Notes: generated by a model from the sequence alone, not told the origin. 64,000 nt of DNA from Halomonas almeriensis (GCF_030409235.1 NZ_JAUFPO010000006.1:475447-539446), one strand, 5' to 3'. Shown: positions 43,802 through 53,565, counted from the first letter of the stretch. A program made the numbers and translations.

Positions 43802-45382
43802 ATGATGTGGATCGAGCATTTGTTCCCCTGGCTGCCGGGCCTGGTGCCCATAGCGCTGGCGCTGGGAGCGGTACTGAGCACCCGGCTGCCGCGACCGCGC
43901 GCCTGGCGAACGGCGCGCCTGGCCACTCTGGGCAGCATCCTGGTGTCGGCGCTGCTGCTGCTGCTTAGTGCCACTCAGTGGCTGCCGGGCGTCAACGGCA
44001 TCTGGCAGACCTCGCCGCTGGCGCTGATCCTGCTGCTTCTGGCCAATTTCATCGCGTTCGTGGTGGTGCGTTACAGTGCTACCTACCTTTACGGCGAACC
44101 TCGCCAGCGGCGCTTTGTCGCGCTTCTCCAGGCGGCGTTCGCTGCCGTCAGCGTGGCCGTGCTGAGCGATCACCTGGTGCTGTTCATGCTCGCCTGGACC
44201 AGCATCAGTCTGGCCATGCATCAGTTGCTGATGTTCTACCCGGCGCGTCCCAGAGCGGCCCTGGCGGCACACAAGAAGTTTCTCTTCGCCCGGGCCGCCG
44301 AGCTTTGTGCCCTGATGGCCTTTGTGCTGCTCTATCTGCACCACGACACGGCAAGGATCAGTGAGATCACCGCCGCCTATGGCGCTCCGGCGAGTGAGCT
44401 TGGCGCTGTCGAGCAGTGGGCCGCCTGCCTGCTGGCTCTGGCGGCACTGATCAAGTGCGCCCAACTGCCGCTTCACGGCTGGCTGATTCAGGTGGTCGAG
44501 GCGCCCACTCCGGTATCTGCCGCGCTGCACGGCGGGGTGATCAACCTGGGCGGCTATCTGCTGCTGCTGTTTTCGCCGCTGTTGCTGCTTTCCACCCCGG
44601 CCCAGGCGCTGATTCTGGGGGTCGCCGGGATCGGCAGTGTGCTGGCCGCGCTGATCATGATGACCCGTGTCAGCATCAAGGTGCGCCTGGCCTGGTCGAC
44701 CAGCGCCCAGATGGGCCTGATGCTGGTGGAGATTGCCCTGGGTTTGGTAGAACTGGCGTTGCTGCATCTGGTGGCTCACTCCTGCTACAAGGCCTATGCC
44801 TTCCTCGGCTCGGGAGAAGCTGTGCAGCAGGACCTGTTGCGCCGTCAGGCGCCCGGGGTGTCGCCCACGTTGAAGCAATGGCTGTCGTCGGCCCTGCTCA
44901 GCAGTCTCCTCGTCATGGCTGGGGTTGTGCTCGCCGGACGTTTCACCGATGCCAAGGTGCTGGCGATCAACAGCCCCTGGGTGCTGCTCACCCTGGCCGT
45001 CACCGTCTTGCTGGCCGAGCGTCGCAGCACGCGAACTGGCGGCACGCTTCCCGGTTTTCTCGGCCTGGCTGGCCTGGTGGTGCTGGCCTACACAGGCCTC
45101 AAGCTGGTGTTTGCCAGCTTCCTGTCCCCGGTCGACCATCTGGCCTCGCCCTGGGCAGACCTCTGGGTCAGCGCGCTTTTCGGGCTGCTCTTCGCGGGCT
45201 ACTGGCTGCAGCGTCATGGCCTCCATTATCGCGGCTCGCAGACACTCAATCGCTATTGCTATGCCGGTTTCTACCTGGACGAATGGGTGACGCGTAACAC
45301 CCTGAAGCTCTGGCCTCACAAGTCGAGTGGGCGTACCAAGCCCAAGACCCTGCAAAGCGCCTGGCGCGGGAGGACCTCATGA
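43802..45382 (+). CDS. dabB: DAB inorganic carbon uptake, NuoL-like membrane subunit DabB
   Basis: 526 residues, a proton-conducting antiporter-like (NuoL/MrpA family) protein with 13-15 membrane segments. The conserved block LIKCAQLPLHGWLIQVVEAPTPVSAALHGGVIN is split here only by my quotation; key points are the Lys in IKCAQLP and the EAPTPVSAALHGG loop. DabB is thought to couple the cation gradient to CO2 hydration by DabA. Starts MMWIEHLFPW; its stop overlaps dabA by 4 nt. Confidence 0.9.
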   Translation: MMWIEHLFPWLPGLVPIALALGAVLSTRLPRPRAWRTARLATLGSILVSALLLLLSATQWLPGVNGIWQTSPLALILLLLANFIAFVVVRYSATYLYGEPRQRRFVALLQAAFAAVSVAVLSDHLVLFMLAWTSISLAMHQLLMFYPARPRAALAAHKKFLFARAAELCALMAFVLLYLHHDTARISEITAAYGAPASELGAVEQWAACLLALAALIKCAQLPLHGWLIQVVEAPTPVSAALHGGVINLGGYLLLLFSPLLLLSTPAQALILGVAGIGSVLAALIMMTRVSIKVRLAWSTSAQMGLMLVEIALGLVELALLHLVAHSCYKAYAFLGSGEAVQQDLLRRQAPGVSPTLKQWLSSALLSSLLVMAGVVLAGRFTDAKVLAINSPWVLLTLAVTVLLAERRSTRTGGTLPGFLGLAGLVVLAYTGLKLVFASFLSPVDHLASPWADLWVSALFGLLFAGYWLQRHGLHYRGSQTLNRYCYAGFYLDEWVTRNTLKLWPHKSSGRTKPKTLQSAWRGRTS

Positions 45383-47883
45383 TCCGTCATGCAAGCGAGC
45401 GGGCCGCGCAGGCCCCTGATCCAGAGCATGAGCCGAAGCTGACAGCGGAGCAGGCACAAGCGCTGGACCGCGCCTGCTCACGCATCGCGCCGAGCTGGCC
45501 GCTGGACCGACTGATCGCGGTCAGCCCCTACTGGACTCAGCGAGGCGAAGAGGCCGCCCGAGTGGCGGCGCGGCTTTCGGCGCTGGGCAATGTCCACTCC
45601 CTGATGCCGCCGAGCTACTATCTGGGCGCCTGGCAGAGCGGCGAGATCGGCGAAGCGCACCTGGTCGAGGCGGCCGAGCGCCTCGACTATCGGGGGCCCT
45701 ACAAGAACCTGCTGCAGGTAGTCGATGAACTCAGCCGGCTGCCCCACTGGCACAACATCAGCGATCTGATTGATGCCCAGCGTGATCGTGAGCACAAGAT
45801 GGCGTGGCGAGACGAGATCACCCAGCAGATCAGTCAATTCTGTGCCGCCTACTTTCAGGAGGATGGTGCGCTCAACGCCGAACGCCTCGACGCAGCCTCG
45901 GACAGGCAGCTCTATCAGCACTGGCGGGATATCACCCTCAAGGACCATGGCATCGCTATTCTGATGGGCGAGCGGCGCCTGCGCCGCTACTTCAGAACGC
46001 TGCCGCAGACCGAGGAAGGCTTGCTGGTGGCGGCCATTTCCGAGCTCATGGTGGATACCGGCGGACTCGAGGATTACGCCCAGGCGCTGCTGCTCGACAT
46101 CAATGGCTGGGCCTCCTGGGTCGCGTTCCAGGACTGGCAGAACAGTCTGAACGCATCACCGGGCGAAGCGGGCGGGTCGGATATGCGCAGCCTGCTGGCC
46201 ATACGCCTGGCCTGGGAGCTGGTGCTGTGGCGGTATATTCGCGCGGAGCACAGTGACCAGGCTGAACGCCTGACGCGCCTTTGGCACGATGAGCTGGCGG
46301 AATTGCCCAGCCTGGTGGCGCGCCATCAGAGCGTACAGGGCCCGCTTTGGGTGTGGCAGCTGGCCAGTGAGCTTGCCTATCAGCAACCGCTGCATCAGGC
46401 CCTCAGCGAGGCAGTTCGATCAGCGCAGGTGCCTCCGGTCGGCACCGAGCTGCAAGCGGTGTTTTGTATCGATGTGCGCTCCGAACCCATGCGTCGAGCC
46501 CTGGAAGCTCAGAGTCCGGCCATTCAGACCCTGGGCTTTGCGGGCTTTTTCGGCTTGCCTGTGGAGCACCAGCAGGATGGTACCTCGCTGACCGTGCCCC
46601 ATCTGCCGGGTCTTCTGGCCCCGCGGGTGACGCTGAAAAGTGGCGCCCATCAGGGGCCCATGCGCGCGGCGCAGCGTCGCAACTGGCAGGCACGCCTGCA
46701 GGAATGGAGCCGTACAGCGAGCGCCAGTTTCTCCGCCGTGGAAACCGCCGGGCTGCTCTATGCCGGCAAGCTGCTGCGCCGCTCCCTGGTGGCGAAACCC
46801 CGGCGCAGGCCCCTCGAGATGGCCTTGCTCGGGTGGTACTGGCGTGACAGCGGCAAGGCGTTGAGCCTGGCCGACAAGGCTGGGCTTGCTCGCTCCGTCC
46901 TCGAAGCCATGGGGCTGACCGAGGGCTTTGCGCCTCGTGTGCTGTTGGTCGGGCACGGCAGTCACAGCACCAACAATCCGCATGCCGCGGGGCTGGAGTG
47001 CGGTGCCTGCGGTGGTCAGTCGGGCGAGCTCTCGGTGCGTTCGCTGGCGCGCTTGCTCAATGACCCTGCCTTGCGCGAGCTGTTGGCCGAGCAGGGGATC
47101 ACGATCCCCGCCGACACACGTTTCGTGGCGGCGCTGCACCATACCATTACCGATCGCATCGAGCTGCCGGAAGGCTCGGCAGACGGTTTCGCGCTCAGCG
47201 AAGCACAGCGCAGCTGGCTGGAGCGTGCCGGCGCTGAGGCGCGACGCGAGCGTGCTCCGCGCCTGGGACTGGCAAGTGACGGGGTCGAGCTTGAAAAGGC
47301 CCTGGAGCGTCGCGGCGCCGACTGGTCACAGACCCGGCCGGAGTGGGGGCTGGCCAATAACGCCAGCTTCATTGCGGCACCTCGCCACTGCACGGCCGGG
47401 GTGGATCTCGCGGGTCGGAGCTTCCTACACGACTACGACTGGCGCTCCGACAGCGACTTTTCCCGCCTTGAGCTCATCATGACCGCGCCCATGGTCGTCG
47501 CCCACTGGATCAACATGCAGTACAACGCCTCGGTGACCGACAACCACAAGTACGGCAGTGGCAACAAGGTATTGCACAACGTGGTGGGCGGGCATATTGG
47601 TGTCTTCGAGGGCAATGGCGGCGACTTGCGCATCGGTCTGCCCTGGCAATCGCTGCACGACGGCGAATGCTGGCAACACCAGCCCCTGCGCCTGAGCGTG
47701 TACCTGGCAGCACCGACTTCCGCCATCGAGGCCATCGTTGCCCGCCATGAGGTACTGCAGTCGTTGACGGCCAATCACTGGCTGCATCTCTTCGCCTTGG
47801 ATGACGTCAGCGGTGACGTGCAGGCTTATCGACCAGGCGCCTCGGCTCGCTGGCAGGGTGCCTGCCTGACATCAGCACCATGA
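45379..47883 (+). CDS. dabA: DAB inorganic carbon uptake, DabA (DUF2309, beta-carbonic anhydrase-like)
   Basis: 834 residues. The zinc and catalytic residues line up with those of Halothiobacillus DabA (C351, D353, H524, C539): C363 and D365 in AVFCIDVRSEP, H526 in LLVGHGSHSTNNPH and C541 in LECGACGG. DabA with DabB takes up inorganic carbon as a vectorial, energised CO2 hydratase. Overlap with dabB (ATGA) indicates a two-gene operon. In a heterotroph it would supply bicarbonate for carboxylases in alkaline or low-CO2 growth. Confidence 0.92.
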   Translation: MIRHASERAAQAPDPEHEPKLTAEQAQALDRACSRIAPSWPLDRLIAVSPYWTQRGEEAARVAARLSALGNVHSLMPPSYYLGAWQSGEIGEAHLVEAAERLDYRGPYKNLLQVVDELSRLPHWHNISDLIDAQRDREHKMAWRDEITQQISQFCAAYFQEDGALNAERLDAASDRQLYQHWRDITLKDHGIAILMGERRLRRYFRTLPQTEEGLLVAAISELMVDTGGLEDYAQALLLDINGWASWVAFQDWQNSLNASPGEAGGSDMRSLLAIRLAWELVLWRYIRAEHSDQAERLTRLWHDELAELPSLVARHQSVQGPLWVWQLASELAYQQPLHQALSEAVRSAQVPPVGTELQAVFCIDVRSEPMRRALEAQSPAIQTLGFAGFFGLPVEHQQDGTSLTVPHLPGLLAPRVTLKSGAHQGPMRAAQRRNWQARLQEWSRTASASFSAVETAGLLYAGKLLRRSLVAKPRRRPLEMALLGWYWRDSGKALSLADKAGLARSVLEAMGLTEGFAPRVLLVGHGSHSTNNPHAAGLECGACGGQSGELSVRSLARLLNDPALRELLAEQGITIPADTRFVAALHHTITDRIELPEGSADGFALSEAQRSWLERAGAEARRERAPRLGLASDGVELEKALERRGADWSQTRPEWGLANNASFIAAPRHCTAGVDLAGRSFLHDYDWRSDSDFSRLELIMTAPMVVAHWINMQYNASVTDNHKYGSGNKVLHNVVGGHIGVFEGNGGDLRIGLPWQSLHDGECWQHQPLRLSVYLAAPTSAIEAIVARHEVLQSLTANHWLHLFALDDVSGDVQAYRPGASARWQGACLTSAP

Positions 47884-48009
47884 TGGCAGGCATGGCGTTG
47901 TTGGCACTCCGCCCCGGGTGGGCGGATGCCCCAGGGGCGGGTTCGAACCCCGCGCCGGATCATCGCCGGTGCGGGACCGAGCGGTACCATGTCTGTCGCT
48001 TGGCAGCCG

Positions 48010-48870
48010 TCAGGCAAGTTGCGCCCTGGCGGCGCGGGTTGTGTTCAACAACAGGCAGGCAATGGTCATCGGGCCGACGCCACCTGGCACCGGCGAAATT
48101 GCTCCGGCGACCTGCGAGGCGGCGGCAAAGTCGACATCGCCGGTGAGCTTGCGCTGCCCATCGACCTCGATGGCATTAATCCCGACGTCGATGACGGTGG
48201 CGTCGGGCTTGATCCAGTCCGACTGGATCAGCCCCGGCGAACCGGTGGCGGCGATCAGGATGTCGGCTTCCTGGCAGACCTTGCGGATGTCGCGGGTCCG
48301 CGAGTGGGCAATGGTCACCGTGCAGTTTTCCTGCAACAGTAGCGCGGCCATGGGCTTGCCGACGATATTGGAACGACCGACGATCACCGCGTTCTTTCCA
48401 CTGAGGTCCTCATGCACTTGGCGCAGCATGATCAGGCACCCCTGGGGCGTGCAGGGCACGAGTGAGGCGCGGCCCTGGGAGAGAGCACCGACATTGGCCG
48501 GATGAAAGCCATCGACGTCCTTCTCCGGCAGGATGCTCGAGATGATGCGTTCCTCGTCAATGTGCTTGGGCAGGGGGAGCTGGACGAGAATGCCGTGCAC
48601 CTCGGGATCGTCGTTGAGTTGCTGGATCAGGTCGTCCAGTGTGTCCTGGGAGGTGTCGGCCCCCAGATAATGTTCGAAGGAGGCAATCCCGGCTTCCTTG
48701 GCGCGCTTGATCTTGTTGCGCACATAGATCTGGCTGGCGGCATCGTCGCCGACCAGCACCACGGCCAGCCCGGGCACGCGGTCGAATTGCTGCTTGAGCC
48801 ACGACACCTCGGTTGCTGCGTCCTCGAGCACCTGACTGGCAAGCTCCTTGCCATCGATTACTTGCGCCAT
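48010..48870 (-). CDS. folD: Methylenetetrahydrofolate dehydrogenase/cyclohydrolase FolD
   Basis: 286 residues. It oxidises 5,10-methylene-THF to methenyl-THF and hydrolyses it to 10-formyl-THF. Motifs: [16 protein letters not shown] with the catalytic Lys, [17 protein letters not shown] and the NADP-binding [10 protein letters not shown], ending [12 protein letters not shown]. Start [10 protein letters not shown]; six more codons are in frame. Last gene of the operon dmdA-like/metV-like/metF/purU/folD, 14 nt after purU. Confidence 0.95.
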   Translation of the reverse strand: MAQVIDGKELASQVLEDAATEVSWLKQQFDRVPGLAVVLVGDDAASQIYVRNKIKRAKEAGIASFEHYLGADTSQDTLDDLIQQLNDDPEVHGILVQLPLPKHIDEERIISSILPEKDVDGFHPANVGALSQGRASLVPCTPQGCLIMLRQVHEDLSGKNAVIVGRSNIVGKPMAALLLQENCTVTIAHSRTRDIRKVCQEADILIAATGSPGLIQSDWIKPDATVIDVGINAIEVDGQRKLTGDVDFAAASQVAGAISPVPGGVGPMTIACLLLNTTRAARAQLA

Positions 48871-48884
48871 TTGCCGCCTCCCGT

Positions 48885-49760
48885 TCACTTGAAGATGATG
48901 GTCTTGTTGCCCGACAGGAAGATGCGGTGTTCGGAATGCAGTTTCACCGCCGTTGCCAGAGCCATGGTTTCGGTATTGCGCCCCAGGGCCACCAGCTCAT
49001 CCGGGTAGTAGGCATGGTTCACCGGCTGGACGGACTGCTCGATGATCGGCCCTTCGTCGAGGTCGGCCGTGACATAGTGAGCCGTCGCGCCGATCAACTT
49101 GACGCCCCGTTCGAACGCCTGGTGATAGGGCTTGGCGCCCTTGAAGCCCGGCAGGAAGGAGTGGTGGATATTGATCGCCCGACCGTGGAGTTTCTGGCAG
49201 AGGTCATCCGAGAGCACCTGCATGTAACGCGCCAGCACCACCAGCTCGGTCCGGGTCTCCTCGACGATTTCCATCAGCCTGGCTTCCTGCTCCGGCTTGG
49301 TGTCCGGCGTGACGGGCAGATGCCTGAACGGGATACCCTCGCGCTCGACGATCTCTCGCAGATCTTCATGGTTGGACACCACACCGGTGATCTCGATGTT
49401 CAACTCGCCTTTGTGATGGCGATACAGGAGATCCACCAGGCAATGGTCAAATCGCGAGACCATGATCAGTACCCGGGGAGGGGACTGCAGGTCGTGCATG
49501 CTCCATTCCAGCTCGAGGCGCTCACCCACCTCGCTGAAGCCGGCTTCCAGACTGTCGAAGCTGTGCTGGCTATCGTCGAGGATGTTGAAGACACAGCGCA
49601 TGAAGAACTGGCCCGATATCTTGTCATCAAACTGGGACAGCTCCGTGATGTTGCACCCCCGGTCCGCCAGATAGGAGGTGATGCTGGAGACGATGCCGGT
49701 GCCGGTTCGGCAGCTGACTTTGAGGACGAACTGGTTGTCGGTCTTGTATCGGCTTTCCAT
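48885..49760 (-). CDS. purU: Formyltetrahydrofolate deformylase PurU
   Basis: 291 residues: an N-terminal ACT domain (about 8-85) and a C-terminal formyl-transferase fold with the catalytic motif [17 protein letters not shown] and the later Asp in [10 protein letters not shown]. It hydrolyses 10-formyl-THF to formate and free THF. In this operon it is the final step of methyl-group oxidation and regenerates THF for the demethylase. Confidence 0.95.
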   Translation of the reverse strand: MESRYKTDNQFVLKVSCRTGTGIVSSITSYLADRGCNITELSQFDDKISGQFFMRCVFNILDDSQHSFDSLEAGFSEVGERLELEWSMHDLQSPPRVLIMVSRFDHCLVDLLYRHHKGELNIEITGVVSNHEDLREIVEREGIPFRHLPVTPDTKPEQEARLMEIVEETRTELVVLARYMQVLSDDLCQKLHGRAINIHHSFLPGFKGAKPYHQAFERGVKLIGATAHYVTADLDEGPIIEQSVQPVNHAYYPDELVALGRNTETMALATAVKLHSEHRIFLSGNKTIIFK

Positions 49761-49826
49761 GACTTGCCCTTTGGTTTGATTATGTGGCCCGGGGATCGGC
49801 GGCTGACACCTTGGCGTCTAGGATGG

Positions 49827-50846
49827 TCAAGCGGTGGCAGTGGACGCAAGGGGTTCGGTTTCCATTTCTGGCGCCCATGGCGTGCGATCGCTCAGGGCGC
49901 CCGAGGCCTGGACGATCGCCGGCACGCTTGATTCCTGGCGGTGTGCCATGATGTGGACACCGCTGACACCCTCGACTTCCTGCAGGGCCTGAATCATCTC
50001 GATGCAGATGTTGCGGCCCTCGGCCTTCTGGTCGTGGGCGCCATCGAGACGCTCGATGATGGCATCGGGAATGTGCACGCCGGGCACATTCTGACGCATC
50101 CATCTGGCCGCCCGGGCGGATGCCAGCGGACCGACGCCGGGCAGGATGAAGCACTTCTCGAGCAGGCCCAGGTCCCGGCACTGATGCATGAAGTTGCGCA
50201 GTCGGGGCAGGTCGAAGCAGTACTGGGTCTGAATGAATTGTGCGCCTGCCGCCACTTTCTTGGCCAGCCGCATGGCCCTCAGGTTGAAGGGTGGAACAAA
50301 CGGATTTTCGGCGGCGCCCAGAAAGACATTCGGCCCCTGGCTGAGCGGACGACCGCTGAGAAACTGGTGCTTGTCCCGCAGGCCGGTGATGGTCTCCAGC
50401 AGTGACATCGAGTCCAGGTCGAAGACCGGCTTGGCCTGTGGGTGGTCGCCGGCCTGCACGCCATCGCCGGTCAGGCACAGGATATTGTTGATGCCCAGCG
50501 CCGAGGCGCCCAGGACATCACCCTGGATGGCAATGCGGTTGCGGTCCCGGCAGGAGATCTGCATGACCGTCTCGTAGCCGCGGCGGCTGAGCAGGGCGCA
50601 CATGGCAGAGCTCGACATGTGGCAATTGGCTCCCGAGCCATCGGTGGCGTTCATGCTGTCGACAAAGCCCTGGAAGACGGCCGCCCGATCATAGACATCC
50701 TGAGGATTGGCCGAGTCGGGCGGGGCAATCTCCGTGGTGATGGCAAAGTTGCCGGCCCGCAAGACCTGCTCCAGTCGGCCGCGGGCCTCCGGGAGCGCGG
50801 CACTCCCGTCATGCGTGCCCGGGGTGGGCGGGGTAGCGCTACTCAT
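49827..50846 (-). CDS. metF: Methylenetetrahydrofolate reductase (MetF family)
   Basis: 339 residues of TIM-barrel MTHFR fold: FAITTEIAPPD at the N-terminus, the flavin/folate-site motif LCLTGD, and AQFIQTQYCFDLPRLRNF. It interconverts 5-methyl-THF and 5,10-methylene-THF. Here, downstream of a THF-dependent demethylase and beside a MetV-like protein, it probably works in the oxidising direction. Its start overlaps the end of the MetV-like gene by 8 nt. Confidence 0.9.
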   Translation of the reverse strand: MSSATPPTPGTHDGSAALPEARGRLEQVLRAGNFAITTEIAPPDSANPQDVYDRAAVFQGFVDSMNATDGSGANCHMSSSAMCALLSRRGYETVMQISCRDRNRIAIQGDVLGASALGINNILCLTGDGVQAGDHPQAKPVFDLDSMSLLETITGLRDKHQFLSGRPLSQGPNVFLGAAENPFVPPFNLRAMRLAKKVAAGAQFIQTQYCFDLPRLRNFMHQCRDLGLLEKCFILPGVGPLASARAARWMRQNVPGVHIPDAIIERLDGAHDQKAEGRNICIEMIQALQEVEGVSGVHIMAHRQESSVPAIVQASGALSDRTPWAPEMETEPLASTATA

Positions 50847-51309
50847 GGCGGCCCTCCTGCTGGGGTTGGCTGGCGCGTCTGGCCTCGCGCAGCCAGGAAG
50901 ATGATCCCTTCAGGCGGTGATCGACCGGGGTCTGCACCACCTGGATCAGGTCGCTCTGGCGCATCTTCTGGCTGCCTTCCCAGGCTTCCAGCCAGACACA
51001 CCGCATCTCGGGTTTCACCTCACAATGGCCATTCTGCATCACGCCGCCACAGGGCCCGTTGCGCATGCTCTTGGGGCAGTTCATCGAGCACGACATGCCG
51101 GTCGAGCTGAGGATGCACTGGCCGCACATCTTGCAGTCGAAGAGCAGCTCCTTGCTCAGTTGCTCGACCTTGCCGACCACCTTCTCGGAGCGCTCTTCGC
51201 CCATCGCCTTCCACACTGGTTGCAGGCGAGTTAGCACCGGGTGGAAGGCGTTGTAGGCGACCTCGAAAATGCGCGGATGTCTTGCAGCCCAGAGTCGAAC
51301 GGAATACAT
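50839..51309 (-). CDS. Cys-rich MTHFR C-terminal-domain protein (MetV-like)
   Basis: 156 residues. The central Cys-rich block DCKMCGQCILSSTGMSC then MNCPKSMRNGPCGG and later GHCEV and MRCVW carry about nine cysteines of the kind that bind zinc or iron-sulfur in MetV of acetogen MetVF reductases. It is co-translated with metF, so it is likely a partner subunit that sets electron-acceptor choice. Assignment by motif and context. Confidence 0.82.
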   Translation of the reverse strand: MYSVRLWAARHPRIFEVAYNAFHPVLTRLQPVWKAMGEERSEKVVGKVEQLSKELLFDCKMCGQCILSSTGMSCSMNCPKSMRNGPCGGVMQNGHCEVKPEMRCVWLEAWEGSQKMRQSDLIQVVQTPVDHRLKGSSSWLREARRASQPQQEGRHE

Positions 51310-51330
51310 GAGCGTCTCTCCCGGGGTCGA

Positions 51331-52509
51331 TCAGCTGGTGGCCAGTTGCTTGCGCGGATCGAAGAACGGCTTTTCGACCACGGTAGCCATGACCTCACCA
51401 TCCGGCGTGTGAACTTCGAGCTGGGTGCCTAGCTCGCTGCACGGCACGATGACCATAGCCAGCGCAATGTTCTTGTCGAGGCGCGGTGAGTAGACCGCCG
51501 AGGTCACCTTGCCGACGGTGTTGCCGCCATGGGTGAGTGCCCAGAAGGAAGTGTTGGGCCCCGAGAGGGCATCGCCTTCGATCTCCAGGCCGACCTGCTT
51601 GCGGTGCACGCCTTCCTGCTGGATGCGCTGAAGCGCCGACTTGCCGATGAAGTCGGCCTCCATCTGCGGGTTGACCAGCCGGTCCATGCCCAGCTCATAG
51701 GGGGTGGTGTGCATGTCGGCATCGGCGTGATAGGAAAGCATGCCGCCCTCGATTCGGCGGATCGAGGAAGTGTGGCCGGGCTTCAGGCCGAAGGGCAGGC
51801 CGGCGGCCATGATGGTTTCCCAGAGCTCGTCGCCGCGCGAGCCGTCGCGCAGATAGAGTTCGTACCCCAGCTCACTGGACCAGCCGGTGCGCGAGACGAT
51901 CAGCGGAATGCCGTTGAGCTCCATTTCGCGCCACCAGTAGTAGCGCATGTCCTGAATGCTGTCACCGAACAACGCCTGCATGATCTCGCCGGACTTCGGC
52001 CCCTGCAGTTGGAGAGGTGACACATCCGGCTCGCTGAGCTGGACATCCAGGCCGGCATGGAGCGCCACGCCGCGTGCCCACAGCAGGATGTCGCTGTCGG
52101 CCAGCGAGATCCAGAAATGGTCGTCGGCCAGCTTGAGCAGGATGGGGTCATTGAGGATGCCGCCATCCTCGGCGGTGATCAGGATGTACTTGCATTGACC
52201 CACGGCCATCTGTGACAAGTCGCGCGGTGTCAGGTACTGCACGAAGGCGGCGGCATCCGGGCCGGTGACTTCCACCTGGCGTTCGGCGGCGACGTCACAC
52301 AGGATGGCCTCGTTCACTAGGTTCCAGAAGTTGTCTTCCGGCCCGGTGAATTCCCGCGGGATATACATGTGGTTGTACACGGAAAACGCCGAGGCGCCCC
52401 AGCGTACCGTGGCGGAAAAGTAGGGAGACTTGCGGATCTGAGTCCCGAAACCGAAGTCGTCATGGACAGCCTGGTTGGAGGCACTCTGGAGAGACGTGAC
52501 GTTGCTCAT
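51331..52509 (-). CDS. GcvT-fold THF-dependent demethylase, DmdA-like
   Basis: 392 residues in the aminomethyltransferase (GcvT) superfamily. It resembles DMSP demethylase DmdA at AFSVYNHMYIP, CDVAAERQVEVTGPDA, DVSPLQLQGPKSGE and RTGWSSELGYELY, but differs at GMLSYHADAD where DmdA has GLLSYGND. It should move a methyl group from a donor to THF, giving 5-methyl-THF. DMSP is a candidate donor; betaine-type or other methyl donors are possible. Start MSNVTSLQS follows AAGGTGG; a GTG three codons earlier is less likely. Confidence 0.72.
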   Translation of the reverse strand: MSNVTSLQSASNQAVHDDFGFGTQIRKSPYFSATVRWGASAFSVYNHMYIPREFTGPEDNFWNLVNEAILCDVAAERQVEVTGPDAAAFVQYLTPRDLSQMAVGQCKYILITAEDGGILNDPILLKLADDHFWISLADSDILLWARGVALHAGLDVQLSEPDVSPLQLQGPKSGEIMQALFGDSIQDMRYYWWREMELNGIPLIVSRTGWSSELGYELYLRDGSRGDELWETIMAAGLPFGLKPGHTSSIRRIEGGMLSYHADADMHTTPYELGMDRLVNPQMEADFIGKSALQRIQQEGVHRKQVGLEIEGDALSGPNTSFWALTHGGNTVGKVTSAVYSPRLDKNIALAMVIVPCSELGTQLEVHTPDGEVMATVVEKPFFDPRKQLATS

Positions 52510-52850
52510 TGAAACCACCTTGGCGTTAACGCTTTTAATATTGTGGGTGTTGCATGGGTCGGGCTCACTATAGCCCTGAGCCCGGGCACGCTGGGCCTAA
52601 AAAAGCGGGAATTTTGGCATGAACAGGCTTTTTAGGGGCCTGCTTGCAGCACAATTGGACTATCTTTTCCAACTCGTTGATTTAAAGGGGTTATTAAAGG
52701 CCCGGCGAACCCACTTTGCAAAGCCTGACAAGGGCATGGCCGGCAGGCAATACGCTGGATAAAATAAAGCCGAGACAAGTGGCCAGAACCGCCAGAGCGT
52801 GCCGGTGTACATCATGACCCACGGGCGCTGCGCCGCTTGTGTGGGAACGG
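52510..52850. other. Control region upstream of the demethylase operon
   Basis: 341 bp without a gene. Two inverted repeats: GGGCTCA (52561-52567)/TGAGCCC (52577-52583), and CCTAAAAAAGC (52596-52606)/GCTTTTTAGG (52627-52636) with one extra A. One may be the terminator of the Lrp gene, the other an operator for the demethylase operon; the Lrp protein encoded next door is the obvious candidate regulator. Confidence 0.5.
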
Positions 52851-53366
52851 TCACCAGTCCGGGGCCAGGAAGCTTCGATCCTTGTCATCCACCAACAGCT
52901 GGGCAATGTTGACCTGGGTCTTCTTGGTCTCCCGGGTGCCGATATAGGTCGTGTAGCGATCAATCCCCAGATTGGCGGCCAGCAGCTTGTCCATCACATC
53001 CTGGAATTCGGCGAGGCTGCGTGTCACTATCTTGATGATGTAGTCCATGCCACCTCCAGTGGCCATGCACTCGACGATTTCGTCGACGCTTTCGACAAAG
53101 GCTTCAAAGCGCTCGAAGTCGCGTTTCTGATGTTCCTTCAAGGAAACCTTGACCACCACCTTGGTGGCGTCCATGACGCGCTCCAGGGCGATATCGGCAT
53201 GATAGCCGCGTATCAGTCCGGCCTTCTTGAGTCGCGTGAAGCGGATCCAACAGGGTGTCGGCGACAGGTTGACCACCTCCGACAAGCGTGACTTGCTGAG
53301 TGGGCCATGCTGCTGCAATGCACGCAGGATGCGGATGTCGGCCGCATCGATCGCAAGTTTCCTCAT
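52851..53366 (-). CDS. Lrp/AsnC-family transcriptional regulator
   Basis: 171 residues. The N-terminal helix-turn-helix (IRILRALQQHGPLSKSRLSEVV, then SPTPCWIRFTRLKKAGLI) and the C-terminal RAM/AsnC ligand domain are complete. The start MRKLAIDAAD is chosen over an ATG 16 codons up. Located between the methyl-to-formate operon and the SQR operon, both on the same strand, it could control either. Confidence 0.9.
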   Translation of the reverse strand: MRKLAIDAADIRILRALQQHGPLSKSRLSEVVNLSPTPCWIRFTRLKKAGLIRGYHADIALERVMDATKVVVKVSLKEHQKRDFERFEAFVESVDEIVECMATGGGMDYIIKIVTRSLAEFQDVMDKLLAANLGIDRYTTYIGTRETKKTQVNIAQLLVDDKDRSFLAPDW

Positions 53367-53565
53367 GGGGGCTAAGCCTTCTTCGTTTACTCCTTGAGTG
53401 TGTGACGGATTCAACCGCGCTTCGCAACGTCTCTTTGCGTTGTGTCATGACGTCCGACGTTAATACCACAGGCGATGTCGCACTCGGATAACGTCGGCGT
53501 CACAACGCTTGCCGGCCACCCGGGCAACGCGTGCGTCCAGGGAGGCCGCTGTCCGACTCTGGTGG

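Noticed and set aside
47937..47953. A tRNA T-arm-like hairpin GCGGG-TTCGAAC-CCCGC after dabA
   Set aside because: No matching acceptor, D-arm or anticodon arm upstream and no CCA; probably a chance hairpin or part of a convergent terminator.
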